DNA of 64,000 nucleotides from Chrysoperla carnea (GCF_905475395.1 NC_058337.1:105084368-105148367), one strand, 5' to 3'; positions 44,530 through 55,376 are shown, counted from the stretch's first letter. The notes: generated from the sequence alone by a model not told the origin. Program-made: numbers and translations.

Positions 44530-44993
44530 GCTCACATCAATTTTTATAATCCTAAAAAACAATTATAGCCCCGTCCGATAATTCTCATTCACGTTTACTT
44601 CGAAAAATAACGATTTAACGGTTGTTTGTTTTGCTAAGCAAATTGGGTCTTGACGACGGTTATGCAATCAATAAAAGATTCAAAACTTAAACAAAACTGA
44701 TAAATGGCGTCAAGATTTTTACATATTTTGGGGCGAGATGGGCTATTAAGCAAAAGTCTCAAGTATATCAAATTCTCAACCCTTTTTCGAATTCGTTTTA
44801 AATTTAAGTATAATAAATAACCCATGTACGATTTAACGACATATCAAGCACTGTCTGTATTGTATTGATCAATAGATTAAAGATATTAAGAAAAAATATT
44901 TTAAATCGTTAAATTTTGAAGTAAACATGAATGAAACTTATCGAAGTAGGCTGGAAATGTTTTATGGAGAGATTAATATTAATTGATTTGGTT
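44530..44993. mobile_element. Foldback family copy 1
   Basis: The left end 'ctcacatcaattttt' and right end 'aattgatttgg' are inverted. Inner arms also pair: 'cacgtttacttcgaaaaata...acgatttaac' against 'aaatcgttaaa...gaagtaaacatgaatga'. It shares most of its length with copies at 46001 and 61371. No coding region is present. Confidence 0.65.
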
Positions 44994-46000
44994 AGACCGT
45001 TAGACAATAAAGGAAAATACGGATTTTGAGTAGTGTCTAACGAATAGTTGGTATGCTGATGAATCCATTTTGGTGCAAGTAAAAGAACTATAATCGTTTT
45101 AATCTAATTTTGTGTTTTTACATACATCCATGTCCACCATAATGTTTTGTTGTACATTTCACAAATAAATTGAATACTTTTCTTACTCAGCAGCCAAGAA
45201 GAAGATGTTGGACTGAAATATTAACAAGCCACAAGTGAAATTGTGATACTATAAATGTATGCGTGCGTCTTCACTACGCCATTTCGCATACTACCTTGAT
45301 TTAGGATCGATGAGGCGCAAGGTTAAAAATAGAGTTCTAATCAAGCTGATCGACATACTGATTCTAATTAAAAAGGTGATGGGCTTGTTGTAGAGAGAAG
45401 TTAGGACGCTATTGTGGGTCTGGTGAATAGTAAATCGGCAAAGGCAGGATGTATATACTTTTCCTTGCACCCCAACGTTCTATCATGATTGGAATGCTGA
45501 TCTAGCTAAAGTAAACATTAAGTTGCCTTCGTCATGCATTTTTGTGGATTTTTGGGAGTGTTCACGTCAATTTTGATATGGATGCTACTCGGGTCTTACC
45601 AGGTAGCAAAACAAATGAGTATAGTGAAGATGCATCTTCAGAGACTCAAGTATCATAAATTTCTGAAATGAATTTGTGTAATATAAACAAAACATCTTTC
45701 TAAACACTGCTAACAAATTGTTTACTGTTTAAATAAAATACCACAATATGTTGTTTTAAGAACTCTAGAAATTAATTTCTTCGAAGTTAGTTTGCTTGCA
45801 CTCGCAAAAACTGGAACAGAGGTTAAGCGATACCATATTTATATTTTATAGGTTATTATTTCCTTTTTTAATTTGAACAACGTTCGCTTGGCGTTTGAAC
45901 TGAACATTTCTGGTCAAAGTGAACAAAAGTGCCATTATACAACCCCATACTAGAACATTTCCTTGCCCGAAAAATGGATTAGGACTCAGAATCTTAACTC

Positions 46001-46374
46001 CACTCACATTAAGTGTTAGAATTCCCGGCAGAAAACATTTTTAATCTACTCCGATAATTCTCAAACGTTGACGTGACGCGAACAATAACGTTTTTTTATA
46101 CGAAAATTGGATCTTGAAGCCGTTTTTACTATCGATGAAAGATGCAAAACTGAAACAAAATTGATATATTTTAGAAAGATTTTCTAAGCAAATATGCACA
46201 TCAAATTTTCGGTCCTGTTTTGAATCGGTCCAAGTTTTGTATTAACGTAAATGACGCTCAGATTTAAGAAACAAACATTTTAAATCAATATATTTTATAA
46301 ATTAACGTGAATGAATATTATCGAAAAATGCTAGAAATGCTTTTTGGGGGAATTTTGGCAATTGATGTAAGTGG
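46001..46374. mobile_element. Foldback family copy 2
   Basis: Starts 'cactcacatta' and ends 'aattgatgtaagtgg', inverted ends of the same type as copies 1 and 3. Shared interior pieces include 'ctccgataattctca', 'ttggatcttga', 'gatgcaaaactgaaacaaaa' and 'atgaatattatcgaaa'. It is shorter than copy 1 and diverged. Confidence 0.65.
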
Positions 46375-47249
46375 TGCCGGGCGCGGCATTCAGTTCAGAG
46401 ATCTCGATCCTTCTTTCGGGCATGGCCCGTTTCTATACAGCAAGAAAAAAAGGATGTGTAACTTAGCTTCTCTTATGTAGACGCGTAAGAAGTTATAATT
46501 CTTCGGTAATAACAAATATAATAATTTATAAATAATGTAAACAAATGATACGTTTATCGACTAATTACTTCATGGTGATAAAAAGTTGTAACTAACTTCA
46601 ACATAAAGTTTTGCGTCAACTTGTGCGGGCGCATTATAAAAGTTCACTCTCATCGTTTTTTTCATAACGCGCTTAGTAAAGAAGAAGACCAGAAACGTGC
46701 GTCTTTATGTTCTAAAAATGTCTAAAATTCCATAAATATAAATACGCGCTGAAATATGAAATTAATTTCTAAATAAATGTAAAATTAAAATTTTTGTACG
46801 ATTAATCATAGAAATCAGACATTAATTAATTATACATTGATTGACACAATATTTAAGATACAAATGTATAAATGTATAAACATGTTATCATGAAACACAT
46901 TTTTGGTAGGTATGTTATTTTAGTAATTAAATACAAGAAAATTTCATTTTTATACATTCAGTTTTTCACATTATTATAGGTAATTTTATTATAGATTATA
47001 GTTTTTCTTTTTTTTGTTTTATGTAAAAATATTATTGTAATAAAGCAAATCTATCTTAAAACTAACGTTTTAATCATTATTGGATTATAAGTAAGGGATT
47101 ATAGGAGACTATTTCAAAAGTATTAAAACAATGCAATTGCACTTGCCTTTGAGTTGATTGTTTTTTGCGATAAAAGTTTCTTGTACTGGCCACATTCTAT
47201 TAATTGAAAGGAAGCCAAGGCCAGCAAACATATTGGAATTATTAAAAAG

Positions 47250-47460
47250 TATCGAAATATGATACGGTGGATTATTTTTTTGCTGAAAAGTCGGAGGAAA
47301 GGAAGACTTAGGGTAGAGCAGTCCGAAAAAAGAAGCTGGAACGTGATGCAGAACAGTCTTTCCTGGAGGAATGTTTTTTCGCGGAAAAGTCTGAAGAAGG
47401 GAAGTACTCTATCTACTCTAGGCTGTAGAGTAGATAGAGTTATTCGGTGACGCCCTGTGG
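47250..47460. other. GC-richer patch with internal duplication, possible decayed coding remnant
   Basis: Two related stretches, 'ctgaaaagtcggaggaaagg' (from 47282) and 'cggaaaagtctgaagaaggg' (from 47382), lie about 100 bp apart. One plus frame between them encodes a charged, helix-like stretch around LERDAEQSFLEECFFAEKSEE, but stop codons interrupt it on both sides. The patch ends in a strong hairpin, 'ctatctactcta' against 'tagagtagatag' (47409-47438). I do not recognise it. Confidence 0.3.
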
Positions 47461-47683
47461 GCAATGTACTAAAGGTGTGTCCTAATGCAATCACACCATT
47501 TTAATAATTTAATTTTAAAACGGCCTCGTATATATCCCATATCAAAATAATATGCACAAAGAACGAAAATGCTCATTTAGCGTCAAAAAATCTTTAATAC
47601 AATACTATCGTTACTTTTTCGTTCAATAAGACTTTTCGTTCTATGTGTTTCAATTTTATATTGTGTCTAATTTGTTAGATATA

Positions 47684-48000
47684 CAGTTTGGCAACCATCT
47701 CGTTAGCCATTTAAAATATATGAAGTAAGAAGAGTTTTGGACATTATTATGTATAAGACAAAGAAAGAGTCTTCAAACAATGTATAGTGTGCGATACTCG
47801 CGTAATCATATCATTTGATCTGTGGTTATGTTAGTGTATACATGAACACAGCCGGTCAGTCTCATCACTTGTTAATCACTTGAAGATGTACACATACATA
47901 TATAGTGTATCCCCTCTTTGTTTCATACATAAGAACGTCCATAAAAACTCTTCTTACTTCATATATTTGAAATGGGCAACGAGAGATGTTTGTCAAACTG
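47684..48000. mobile_element. MITE with ~85-bp TIRs, TA target
   Basis: The left end 'cagtttggcaaccatctcg' matches the inverted right end ('gagagatgtttgtcaaactg' on plus). The inner arms share 'atatatgaagtaagaagagttt'. TA flanks it at 47682-47683 and 48001-48002. It is 317 bp, non-coding and Tc1/mariner-like. Confidence 0.8.
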
Positions 48001-48839
48001 TACATAAATATTCTTTAACGGTATATTTTTAAAACTTACAAAAATTGGGTTCATACTCTGAAGTTCTGTAATTTTGTTTAGTAATAAAAAGATACCCTTA
48101 TAGAAAACTGTTTCTTAAGCTGCGGCTAAATACAAACATCACACAACAGTGGAGAGAGAGAAGTACTAAATCGTCACTTACTTATATACCGTTTGATACT
48201 TGACAATCTTCGCTATTGTCTGATGTTCGCCTAAATAATATTCGGCGTGCATAGTGCAAGCAACCTAGTTGTTAATGATGCCAGTCAGATACGCAAAGGA
48301 TTTGACTGCTTCCAGCATTTACCAATTATAAAGAGATCACTACAAATTCTATAAAATAAGCCTTTCATTAATTGCTGTTTTGCGTAGCGAATGTTTGACT
48401 GTTCATTTGGCATACTAAAAATTTACTTTCACTATGCAAGCCAGTATTTTGTTGTTGTTGTTGTTTTTTTTTTTTTGCTTTAATACAATTTTGAATTTAT
48501 AATATTTTTTTAGATTAACATTATAAAATTTCTGATTTGATAGCAACGTCACGAAAAAGTTGATTTCAAGGGGGCTAAAATTTGGAGACGTCTTTTTTTA
48601 TTAAAATCGAGTAGCGATGAAGTATGTCTGCCATTCGAGACCGGTTGCATTTATTGTGTTTACTAGTCGCAGTAAAAAGCTGTGAAAATAGTCGACTTTC
48701 AAATTATTTTTCACTTTTTTTTAAGTAATATAAGTTTTCACGGCCAGACAGTTCCTTCATTGATAACAACCCGCCAGATGCTATTCTAATAATTATATAT
48801 TAGTATGACTGTAATTTTAATATGATTTAGTTTTTTAAT

Positions 48840-49140
48840 CAAAGGATGTAATTTTAATATGCCTGGTAGAAAACTGATTGCGTTAACAAACGCACATTCA
48901 GGTGCAAGGATCAGAGCCGGGTTAACCATGACGGGGACCACTGGCAATGCGATTCTCACCGGGATGCGAAAATCAAACGGCGCCGTTTTTTGTTTTTTTT
49001 TAGTGTTATAAATCAACTTGGCTCCCTCTTGTGCGAGGTACTTCTCGTACAACTTTGTCTTTTTCTTCTTTTTTTTAGCCTTCCCAAATCAATTTGGCAT
49101 CCCGTTGTGGCGAACTGGGTAGTTGCAAAATCCGTCTAAT
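48840..49140. other. GC-richer patch with a short direct repeat
   Basis: 'aaatcaacttggctccctcttgtgcgag' (about 49010) recurs diverged as 'aaatcaatttggcatcccgttgtggcga' (about 49086). A 24-bp inverted repeat, 'ttgtgcgag...ctcgtacaa', overlaps the first copy. No frame shows a known domain. Confidence 0.3.
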
Positions 49141-49461
49141 ATGCAAGCCGTACTTCCAAGAAAATGATCATCGCTATATAATTTCAATAAGGAAAGATAT
49201 ATCAAAAATTCAGCTGTCTTAAAATAAACTCTCAAAACCGTTGCCAACTCTCGTAACATTATTTTGAAAAATACAAAAAATACAAATTGGTTTTTAAATT
49301 CTCAACTGTTTTACAATAAGTATGTTTTTGTATTTATTAAAATACGAAATGTTTATATATGTCTTTATAAAAAAAGGCCATAAATTTTTGGTCGTGTTTT
49401 TTTTATTTGTTTGTATTTTATGTAATGTATTTTCTAAAAATTGAAATTCATTTTCCTTTTC

Positions 49462-49925
49462 TGTAGCAGTAGATCATGACTTAGGAGTTGCCACAGAGGA
49501 AAAAGTAATAGCTTATCTCCTCTGTCACTAACGACTCCTCGGAGTTAAAATATGTTGGCGTCGGCGAGAAAAAAGAAAAAATAATGTTTTCTGCACTGCC
49601 TGCAAGAACAGCAAGAACAAGAACGCAAGCTTAAGAACAACAGTGGTCGACCACGACTTAAGAGTTGTCACAGAAATAATGAGGAAAAAACAATCGCTTA
49701 TCTCCTCTGTCCCTGACGACCTCTTGAAGTTATAATGTATCGACGTCAAACCTCTTTTGCTGTTCTTGAATGGTATCCTTGTAGTTTTATGGGACAGTAG
49801 CTGATCACGACTTAGAAGTTGTTACAGAGAGAAGGAGGAAGAAACAATTGCGTATCTCCTCTGTCACTGATGACCTCTTGGAGCTATAATGTGTTGACGT
49901 CAAATCTCTTTTCCTGTTCTTGAAG
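49462..49925 (+). repeat. Three-copy tandem repeat, ~155-176-bp unit
   Basis: Copies begin with 'ga(t/c)ca(t/c)gacttag' at about 49472, 49649 and 49803. Each continues with 'agttg(c/t)(c/t)acag', 'cttatctcctctgt', 'gacgac(t/c)cct' and 'gttaaaatat/gttataatgt'. It lies just downstream of the bves stop codon on the bves strand. Confidence 0.75.
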
Positions 49926-50086
49926 AATTTCAAGTGTTTCAAAGAGTAGTGGCTTCTTGGTTCAGAATGGGCTTCAAGGCTCAGTTTTTCTCACCTAAAA
50001 GATTGTCGCAAATTGACTTATCCTATAGGGAAAGAATTTCGGCTTAAAAAAAAATACATTACATAATACACACATACAGTTGTGTT

Positions 50087-50457
50087 TTAATTAGGTCTTT
50101 GAGGTAAGCTATTATAACAAACTTCTTGCACTTGTTTTTGAAATTTTACTTGAGATTTTGTTTCTTTATTACGTCGAAATGAATTACGAAATAGTTTACG
50201 TTTCTCTAATGTTGTTGTTGTTATTACCGGTGGTGGTACCGTTAAGAGCCCATCAGTTGATGGATACGTGAATTCACCAGATGGTATTGATGACGATGTT
50301 GCTGCTGGTAATAACGGTTGCGTTACAAGTTGTTGTTGCTGCTGTGAATGCAGAAGTGATGGTGTACGAGGATGTGTAAATGGTGATGTTGGCATAAAAT
50401 GATTTGCTTGTAATGGAACCCAACATTGTGGTGTTTTTTGGCGTAGCGGTGAATTAT
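50087..50457 (-). CDS. bves: bves terminal coding exon 6
   Basis: Residues 450-572. A cytosolic tail without a known domain: PLRQKTPQCWVPLQ, a Pro/Ser/Thr stretch, a run of five glutamines, and a basic stretch (KRKLFRNSFRRNKE) near the end. Acceptor is attccag|AT; stop TAA at 50089-50087. Confidence 0.88.
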
Positions 50458-53400
50458 CTGGAATAAAAAAAAGAAGTTTATTTTTCTCTTGTTACGAATA
50501 TTTTAGTATTTTGATGCTTCTTAACTACAAATATATGTCATAAACTTTTGGCAAAACATCGAACGGCTGATATTTTATTATTGTTGAGCAAGTGCAGGTT
50601 TATAGAGGGTCAATTGGGGCTACTGAATATAATATTTAGGTCGATATCTCAGAAACTACCCACCTAATCGTTAAATAAACCTAATTATTGTATTCTTTGG
50701 GTCAAAATTACACTATATACAAAGATTGGGAAAAAGCGAGAAAATTAATTTGTCTCCTATTTGGATAACAAAATTTTCTGTAGTAACTTTGACCAAAAAT
50801 CGGATTTCTCCAACGTTCACAGTACCTCTAGGGAATGATTACTTACTATCAGAACAAGTGATGCTTGGCCGTCGTAATTGTTCAGATTTCCATGCGGCAG
50901 ACCTTACATGCCCTCGTGTTCCAGTATTTACAGCATCCACAGATAAGCTACGTGACATCCAATAACTCGCTTTTTTATTCAGTCTTTCAGTTTCTATTTC
51001 TCTAGAATTTCTTAAATGTTCATTTAATGAATATAATTTTTGTGTAATATCTTTTCCTAAAAAAAGAAAAACTCGTTAGAAATAGAACTCCATCATTAAG
51101 GTCAAATTTTCCCATCATTAAATGCTTCATAGAGAAATGACATTTTTTTGAAAACAAGAGATATTTACACAGTGCACTATTTTTTCTCCACTAAATATAA
51201 CGAGCCTCCCCATTTACCTTAATATTGCGGAAATTGGAAGGAGATTTACAGGGAGAAAACCGCCTTTTCGGTTTTTTTTTTTTTTTTTATGTACAAGTTT
51301 TGCACATTGTACAGCTACTTTAAAGTGAGCTAAAAGATTGAAAATTGGTAATAAATTGAGTACTGTCAAGGAAGAGCCTTTTGAGATGCCAACTTTCCCC
51401 AAAATATGTCCCTTTTTATATCAAAATATCTATAAATCTTCGCAGGCTTTGAGTACCTCTACAGCCTCATAAAATTGAGCTAGATATAAAATGTGTCCTA
51501 GGGGGTCATGGAGCGGATTTATAACAAACCTTACCCCTCCTCGTTGACCTTCGATACATCAGATAAGTCTATATTTTTCGAGAAATATGACTAACAATAT
51601 AGAAAAACGAAATGTAAGTATATTATTTAATTTATATGTCAGGTTTTTATTTCAATTTCTTGGCAAACAATTATATGCAATGCAATTTTATAATTGATAT
51701 ATTTTCTTATGTTATAAATTTGGAATAGTGCCCATATGAAAATATTATGAAGTTGTAAATTAAAATTTATATTATTTTCATTCTGCCAATTTAAAAATAT
51801 AAATCACATATACAAAAAAAAAAAGAAAAGATTGTCAATTATTTTTCCGTTTGAGGAAGTAAACCATATTTGAATTATAACACCTACGTGAATTTTATAG
51901 AAAAATCTATATCAAAGATTTATTTAAAATTTGGAACATATTTAAATAAAAAGCTTAGAGCTCAAACCATAAATAGCACTTACAGTGAAATTTTTCTAAG
52001 CAGGCGTAACATAACTGTTTGATTGAGACCTCAGTGGAAGACTGCAGGCAATTACAAAAGGTGACGAGGGAAAAATTTTATTTCTGGATTCAATATCCAG
52101 AAGTAGGTCGAAGTTATAACAGCAAGACTTCATCAAATGGCAGAAAATGTAAAAAAATAAGGACAATTTTTTCGTACATTTATAGCCAGGAAAGTGTCTT
52201 TTTCTAGATTCAGAGCATGAAACAATATAATTTCGTACTTAATGGGAATAAGGTGATCCAGTTGAATATTGCCCACACGAATGACGCAAAAATTTTTAAC
52301 CAAATGCCAGTAATTTAATGTCCAATACAAAATTCCTGTCTGAAATATCGAATTTCGAAAGTCTGCAATTACTCGATCATTTTTGTCATCGCGAATCGCT
52401 CTTTGATTCACAATTCATTTTCAATTTTCGTCATCGTGAATGATTTTATAAATTTTAAAATTTATATATTCTTAATTTATTCCACCATCCTACCCTTTCT
52501 TGGCATACTGTCTGGTTAAGCCCTTGACAAGGAAGTTTCATCGCTAAAGTGTGCAAAAGACAACAAGTACGTTTTGCTCATTAGCTACAGAAGATTGAAA
52601 AATAGAAATTATAAAAATTACCTATAATACTGTCTAAAACAACTTTAACAGTGGGTCGATGACGTAATACACGTTCTAAACGCATTCGAGGCCAACATAA
52701 ATACACAGAGTCCTCTTCAGCGGTGATTGTTACTTGAAACACATCATCGGATTGTTCATGATTTGATTCCCATTCAGGACTATCAACAAATTGATGTGGA
52801 TATATGAAATGTAAATGTGTATCGTCACACGTTACCCGTAATCTAGTAAATAATCAAAGCCAAGTTAGAATAAAATAAAAAGAAGGAGAAATAATTTGGG
52901 AGTGAAATGATTGAATGAATGCTTTTTGAGTTATAAAGTGACAAACAAACAAGTAGCCATAACTGTACTCCTTAATCTTAGAGAGCCAGTGCAAAAGTAA
53001 CATTCAATCATAATCTTCTTTACCAGGGGTGGCGAACCTTTCTATATCAACGTACCACTTCCTCTGAAGAAATGTTTAATGACGCTAAAAATTTTGACGT
53101 GATTTTGGGAAAATAATAATACTAATTACTATCAACTCAAACCTAAACGAGTCTTTAATGCTATTCATCTTTGAAAATAAATACTTCTTCAAACAGTTAA
53201 ATGCGTCTGGAAATGAAGTCCATGTTTCCAAGATTTTGTTATTAATATTTCTACTTAGATTGCTTGCTAATCTTTCTGTTTCAATTAATTGCAACTCTTT
53301 CCTTGTTACAATAAATGAGCCAGCGCGCGTTCGTAGGATCACTTGTAATATAATATTTCGTTCGTAATATACTACTTCATAGTGAAATTTGTGGTCGTTG

Positions 53401-55350
53401 GTTTGCTCAAGATATTGCGTTACGTGCCCTTAATGAAACGCGTGCCTTTGGTTCGCCATCCCTTTTCTTTACCAATGTATTTATTGAGTCTAGAATTCAG
53501 TGCTTACTTACTTGCCTTTCAACAAGATTGATAATCGTTCATCCGCTGAACTCACATCTTCAACAGCATAAATATCTCCTTTTTCTAATGTTAATACTTT
53601 GGCCTCTCGTGCTAATTCCTTAAAATGTTTTTTACTTACACGTAACGGTTTAAATACCTACAAAATTATTCAAGATTACGTGTTTTTTTTTCTTTAATAT
53701 TATTAAGAGAAAAGACTTACTTTTAAATATAACTCTGTTAATTCTAAGGTCAGTGCAGGTGGAAGAAATCTCCATGTTAGGATAACTGTGTGTAATATAT
53801 TTAACAGTGATAACGTTAAATTCCATAAGAGTATATCGGGTGCACATATTTCCATTCCACCCCAAAATATACAAAATGTAAATCCTATTCCTAATAACGC
53901 TCTAAAAAAGAAAAATAGATTAAATTACGAAATTAGTTTCTAGCAGCGTTTCAGTGATCTGGCGCAAGCATTAAAATTTTCTTGGAAGTTTTGTTTGAAC
54001 CATTTTAGTAAGAATGCAAAGACTATGACAACAGCAGATCCTGCGAGAAAGATCCTATATTTGCTTGAAAAACCCGTCTAAATAAGAGGATTTAACCTGA
54101 GCCTGCTCAGTAGAAACTAGTAAAGGAAAGGAATAAACGTTGTTTTGACTAAGATTTCTGCTCATGGTTAGGAATCTATATCAAAATTGAAATGAAATTG
54201 AGTGTCAATAATGTCTTTGGATTGTTTTTAAGCACTGCCGAAATGTATGCTGGATGAACTTCCATATACTTCCTCGAAATGTAAATACTCCTGTTTAGTG
54301 GCAGAATTGCGAAAATCTCTAATGGCGCTAAAGCTCAACATGGCAGTCATGGCAGTCGTATGTTAATATAAACCCACGAAAAATTTTTCGGGTACAGAAC
54401 CCTAAACTCGCTCTTGAAACGTATCTAAGAACACACTTCATTAAGTTACCTTTAGCCTTAAAGCATTCTCCAAACTGAACCGATTTTGTGGATCACGCCT
54501 ATTTTATAGTTGTTTCAGGTATGGAACCCTAAACTTGCACTTGAATTACCTTTCAAATGAAAAAAAAATATTCAAATCAGTTCATCCGTTGAGGTGCTAC
54601 GATGCCACAGACAAATACACAGACATACAGACACACATAGAGATCAAACTTAGAACATCCCTCTTTTTGGTTTCAGTTAAAAAGGGTGTGCCAAATCGAA
54701 AAAAGGCAAAAGACTTTTCATCCTAGAATTTTCAAATTTTTATTTATTCAAGTAACTTACCTAACTAAAAGAACACTTTGTTTAAAACTAGGTGGAACAC
54801 AAAATGCTGCCGCAAAACACAAATTAGCAAACTGGAATAAATTATGTTGTGCAGCTGACCATTCTAAACAAAATGACCATGAATTTAACATCGGTTCATC
54901 CGACGTTGATATTGCAAACGTTACGTTATTGCCAATATTTGATAGATCATTTCCATCGTATAACGTATAATTAACGGATGACGATCCGATAAAACCCGTT
55001 TCATTTGTAATTGTTTGTGGATTCCATAATAATAATGTATTATTAATATAATTATTTGTTGCATTCGCCAAAAATGTAATAAACGATGAGTCATTATTGA
55101 TTGTTCCTGTTGAGTTTATTGTATTTGTTTGATTTGTTGAGGGCGCCGTTGTTGTCGTTGTTTGTTGATTATGAAAGTATGTTGTGGTTGGATTTGAATC
55201 GGTGGCGGTTGATTTTAGATTTGTTGGAGGTGTTGCAATGGTTGTATGACGTGCAAATTCTGGTGTACGTTTTGTTGTGGTGGATGTTGATGTTGATGTA
55301 AATGGATATCCAAAATGATGAAATCGTGATTTTATCATATAAATTTCCAT
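50087..55350 (-). CDS. bves: Popeye domain-containing membrane protein (bves/POPDC), 6 coding exons
   Basis: Popeye proteins are three-pass plasma-membrane proteins that bind cAMP in muscle and other tissues. Coding exons in transcript order are 55350-54761, 53901-53721, 53657-53512, 52842-52622, 51056-50847 and 50457-50087. All have GT-AG borders and join in frame to 572 residues. Residues 1-170 are a Thr/Asn-rich ectodomain with many N-glycosylation motifs and no signal peptide. Three hydrophobic segments follow: about 172-189 (FQFANLCFAAAFCVPP), about 192-215 (LGIGFTFCIFWGG) and about 222-243 (LLWNLTLSLLNILHTVILTW). The cytosolic Popeye domain contains both cAMP-pocket motifs, DSPEW (326-330) and FQVT (341-344). 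The C-terminal tail is low-complexity with a Gln run. The ATG at 55350 lies 26 nt after a splice acceptor, so a non-coding exon precedes it. Confidence 0.95.
50458..50846 (-). other. bves: bves intron 5
   Basis: A short AT-rich intron; nothing else is recognisable. Confidence 0.75.
50847..51056 (-). CDS. bves: bves coding exon 5
   Basis: Residues 380-450. End of the Popeye domain (GKDITQKLYSLNEHL) and the start of the tail, with a Ser/Arg-rich region (ASYWMSRSLSVDA, RRPSITCSDS) offering possible phosphorylation sites. Confidence 0.9.
51057..52621 (-). other. bves: bves intron 4
   Basis: An AT-rich 1.6-kb intron. It includes a repeat fragment at 51985-52210 related to those at 8.2 and 13.95 kb. 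Short frames here have no motif. Confidence 0.7.
51985..52210 (+). repeat. Dispersed repeat fragment, partly inverted
   Basis: 52125-52210 ('acttcatcaaatgg', 'tttatagcc', 'gtctttttcta') matches 13981-14070 in the same direction. 'atttttctaagcaggcg' at about 51992 is the reverse complement of 'cgcctgcttagaaaaat' at 14109. The copy therefore has arms of opposite orientation. Confidence 0.45.
52622..52842 (-). CDS. bves: bves coding exon 4 (cAMP pocket)
   Basis: Residues 306-380. It holds the two motifs that define the Popeye nucleotide pocket, DSPEW and FQVT, separated by 10 residues, plus VYLCWPRMRLERVL after them. Acceptor is tactag|AT; donor ATAG|GTAATT. Confidence 0.95.
53016..53023 (+). 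repeat. Left target-site duplication of intronic hAT MITE
   Basis: TTCTTTAC, repeated exactly at 53465-53472. Confidence 0.8.
53024..53464. mobile_element. hAT-type MITE in bves intron 3
   Basis: The left end 'caggggtggcgaacctt' mirrors the right end ('ggttcgccatccctt' on plus) with few changes. It is flanked by the exact 8-bp duplication TTCTTTAC. These features fit hAT elements. The 441-bp interior has a minus-strand frame (53342-53085) without a motif I can name; it could be a scrap of a hAT transposase. Confidence 0.8.
53465..53472 (+). repeat. Right target-site duplication of intronic hAT MITE
   Basis: TTCTTTAC, identical to 53016-53023. Confidence 0.8.
53512..53657 (-). CDS. bves: bves coding exon 3
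   Basis: Residues 258-306. First cytosolic part of the Popeye domain: VFKPLRVSKKHFKEL, then LEKGDIYAVEDVSSADERLSI. Acceptor is ttgtag|GTA; donor GGCAA|GTAAGT. Confidence 0.93.
53721..53901 (-). CDS. bves: bves coding exon 2
   Basis: Residues 197-257, carrying the second and third transmembrane segments. It ends LPPALTLELTELYLK just before donor AAA|GTAAGT. Acceptor is tttttag|A. Confidence 0.93.
53902..54760 (-). other. bves: bves intron 1-2 (between coding exons 1 and 2)
   Basis: Contains a dispersed repeat remnant at about 54320-54700. The rest shows nothing notable. Confidence 0.7.
54320..54700 (+). repeat. Dispersed repeat remnant with 'cagacacacatag' motif
   Basis: Two diverged sub-blocks read 'gtacagaaccctaaactcg' (54395) and 'gtatggaaccctaaacttg' (54519). 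They are followed by 'acacagacatacagacacacatag' and 'gatcaaactta'. From memory, this kind of sequence is common as a repetitive-element tail in insects; it could not be checked here. Confidence 0.45.
54761..55350 (-). CDS. bves: bves coding exon 1
   Basis: Residues 1-197. It encodes the long Thr/Asn-rich ectodomain and the first transmembrane segment. The ATG at 55350 is the first in frame after the acceptor. Donor is TTAG|GTAAGT; the open frame runs only three bases past it to a stop. Confidence 0.9.
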
Positions 55351-55376
55351 TAGAAGAGTTATTTTTACTTAATTAT
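55351..55376 (-). promoter_or_regulatory. bves: bves 5' UTR piece after a splice acceptor
   Basis: On the minus strand a pyrimidine-rich 'tttatttattccag'-type acceptor ends at 55377. The 26 nt between it and the ATG are leader. An upstream non-coding exon is implied but not located. Confidence 0.55.

Larger units (their letters stand above)
42724..50086. other. Gene-free region between PEX1 and bves 3' end
   Basis: No gene is supported. It holds a short tandem repeat at 42890, two copies of the 'ctcacatcaatt' foldback family (44.53 and 46.0 kb), a TA-flanked MITE at 47684 and a three-copy tandem repeat at 49462. Two GC-richer patches lie at 47250-47460 and 48840-49140. The rest is AT-rich and featureless to my eye. 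Confidence 0.6.
52843..53511 (-). other. bves: bves intron 3, occupied by a hAT MITE
   Basis: Two thirds of this intron is the MITE at 53024-53464. The remaining sequence is AT-rich. Confidence 0.8.

Noticed and set aside
47123-47494. 123-codon minus-strand frame
   Set aside because: It crosses the internally duplicated patch and a hairpin. The translation is a shadow of the GC-richer DNA with no recognisable domain.
53085-53342. 85-codon minus frame within the intronic hAT MITE
   Set aside because: It might be a hAT transposase scrap, but no catalytic or dimerisation motif can be pointed to.
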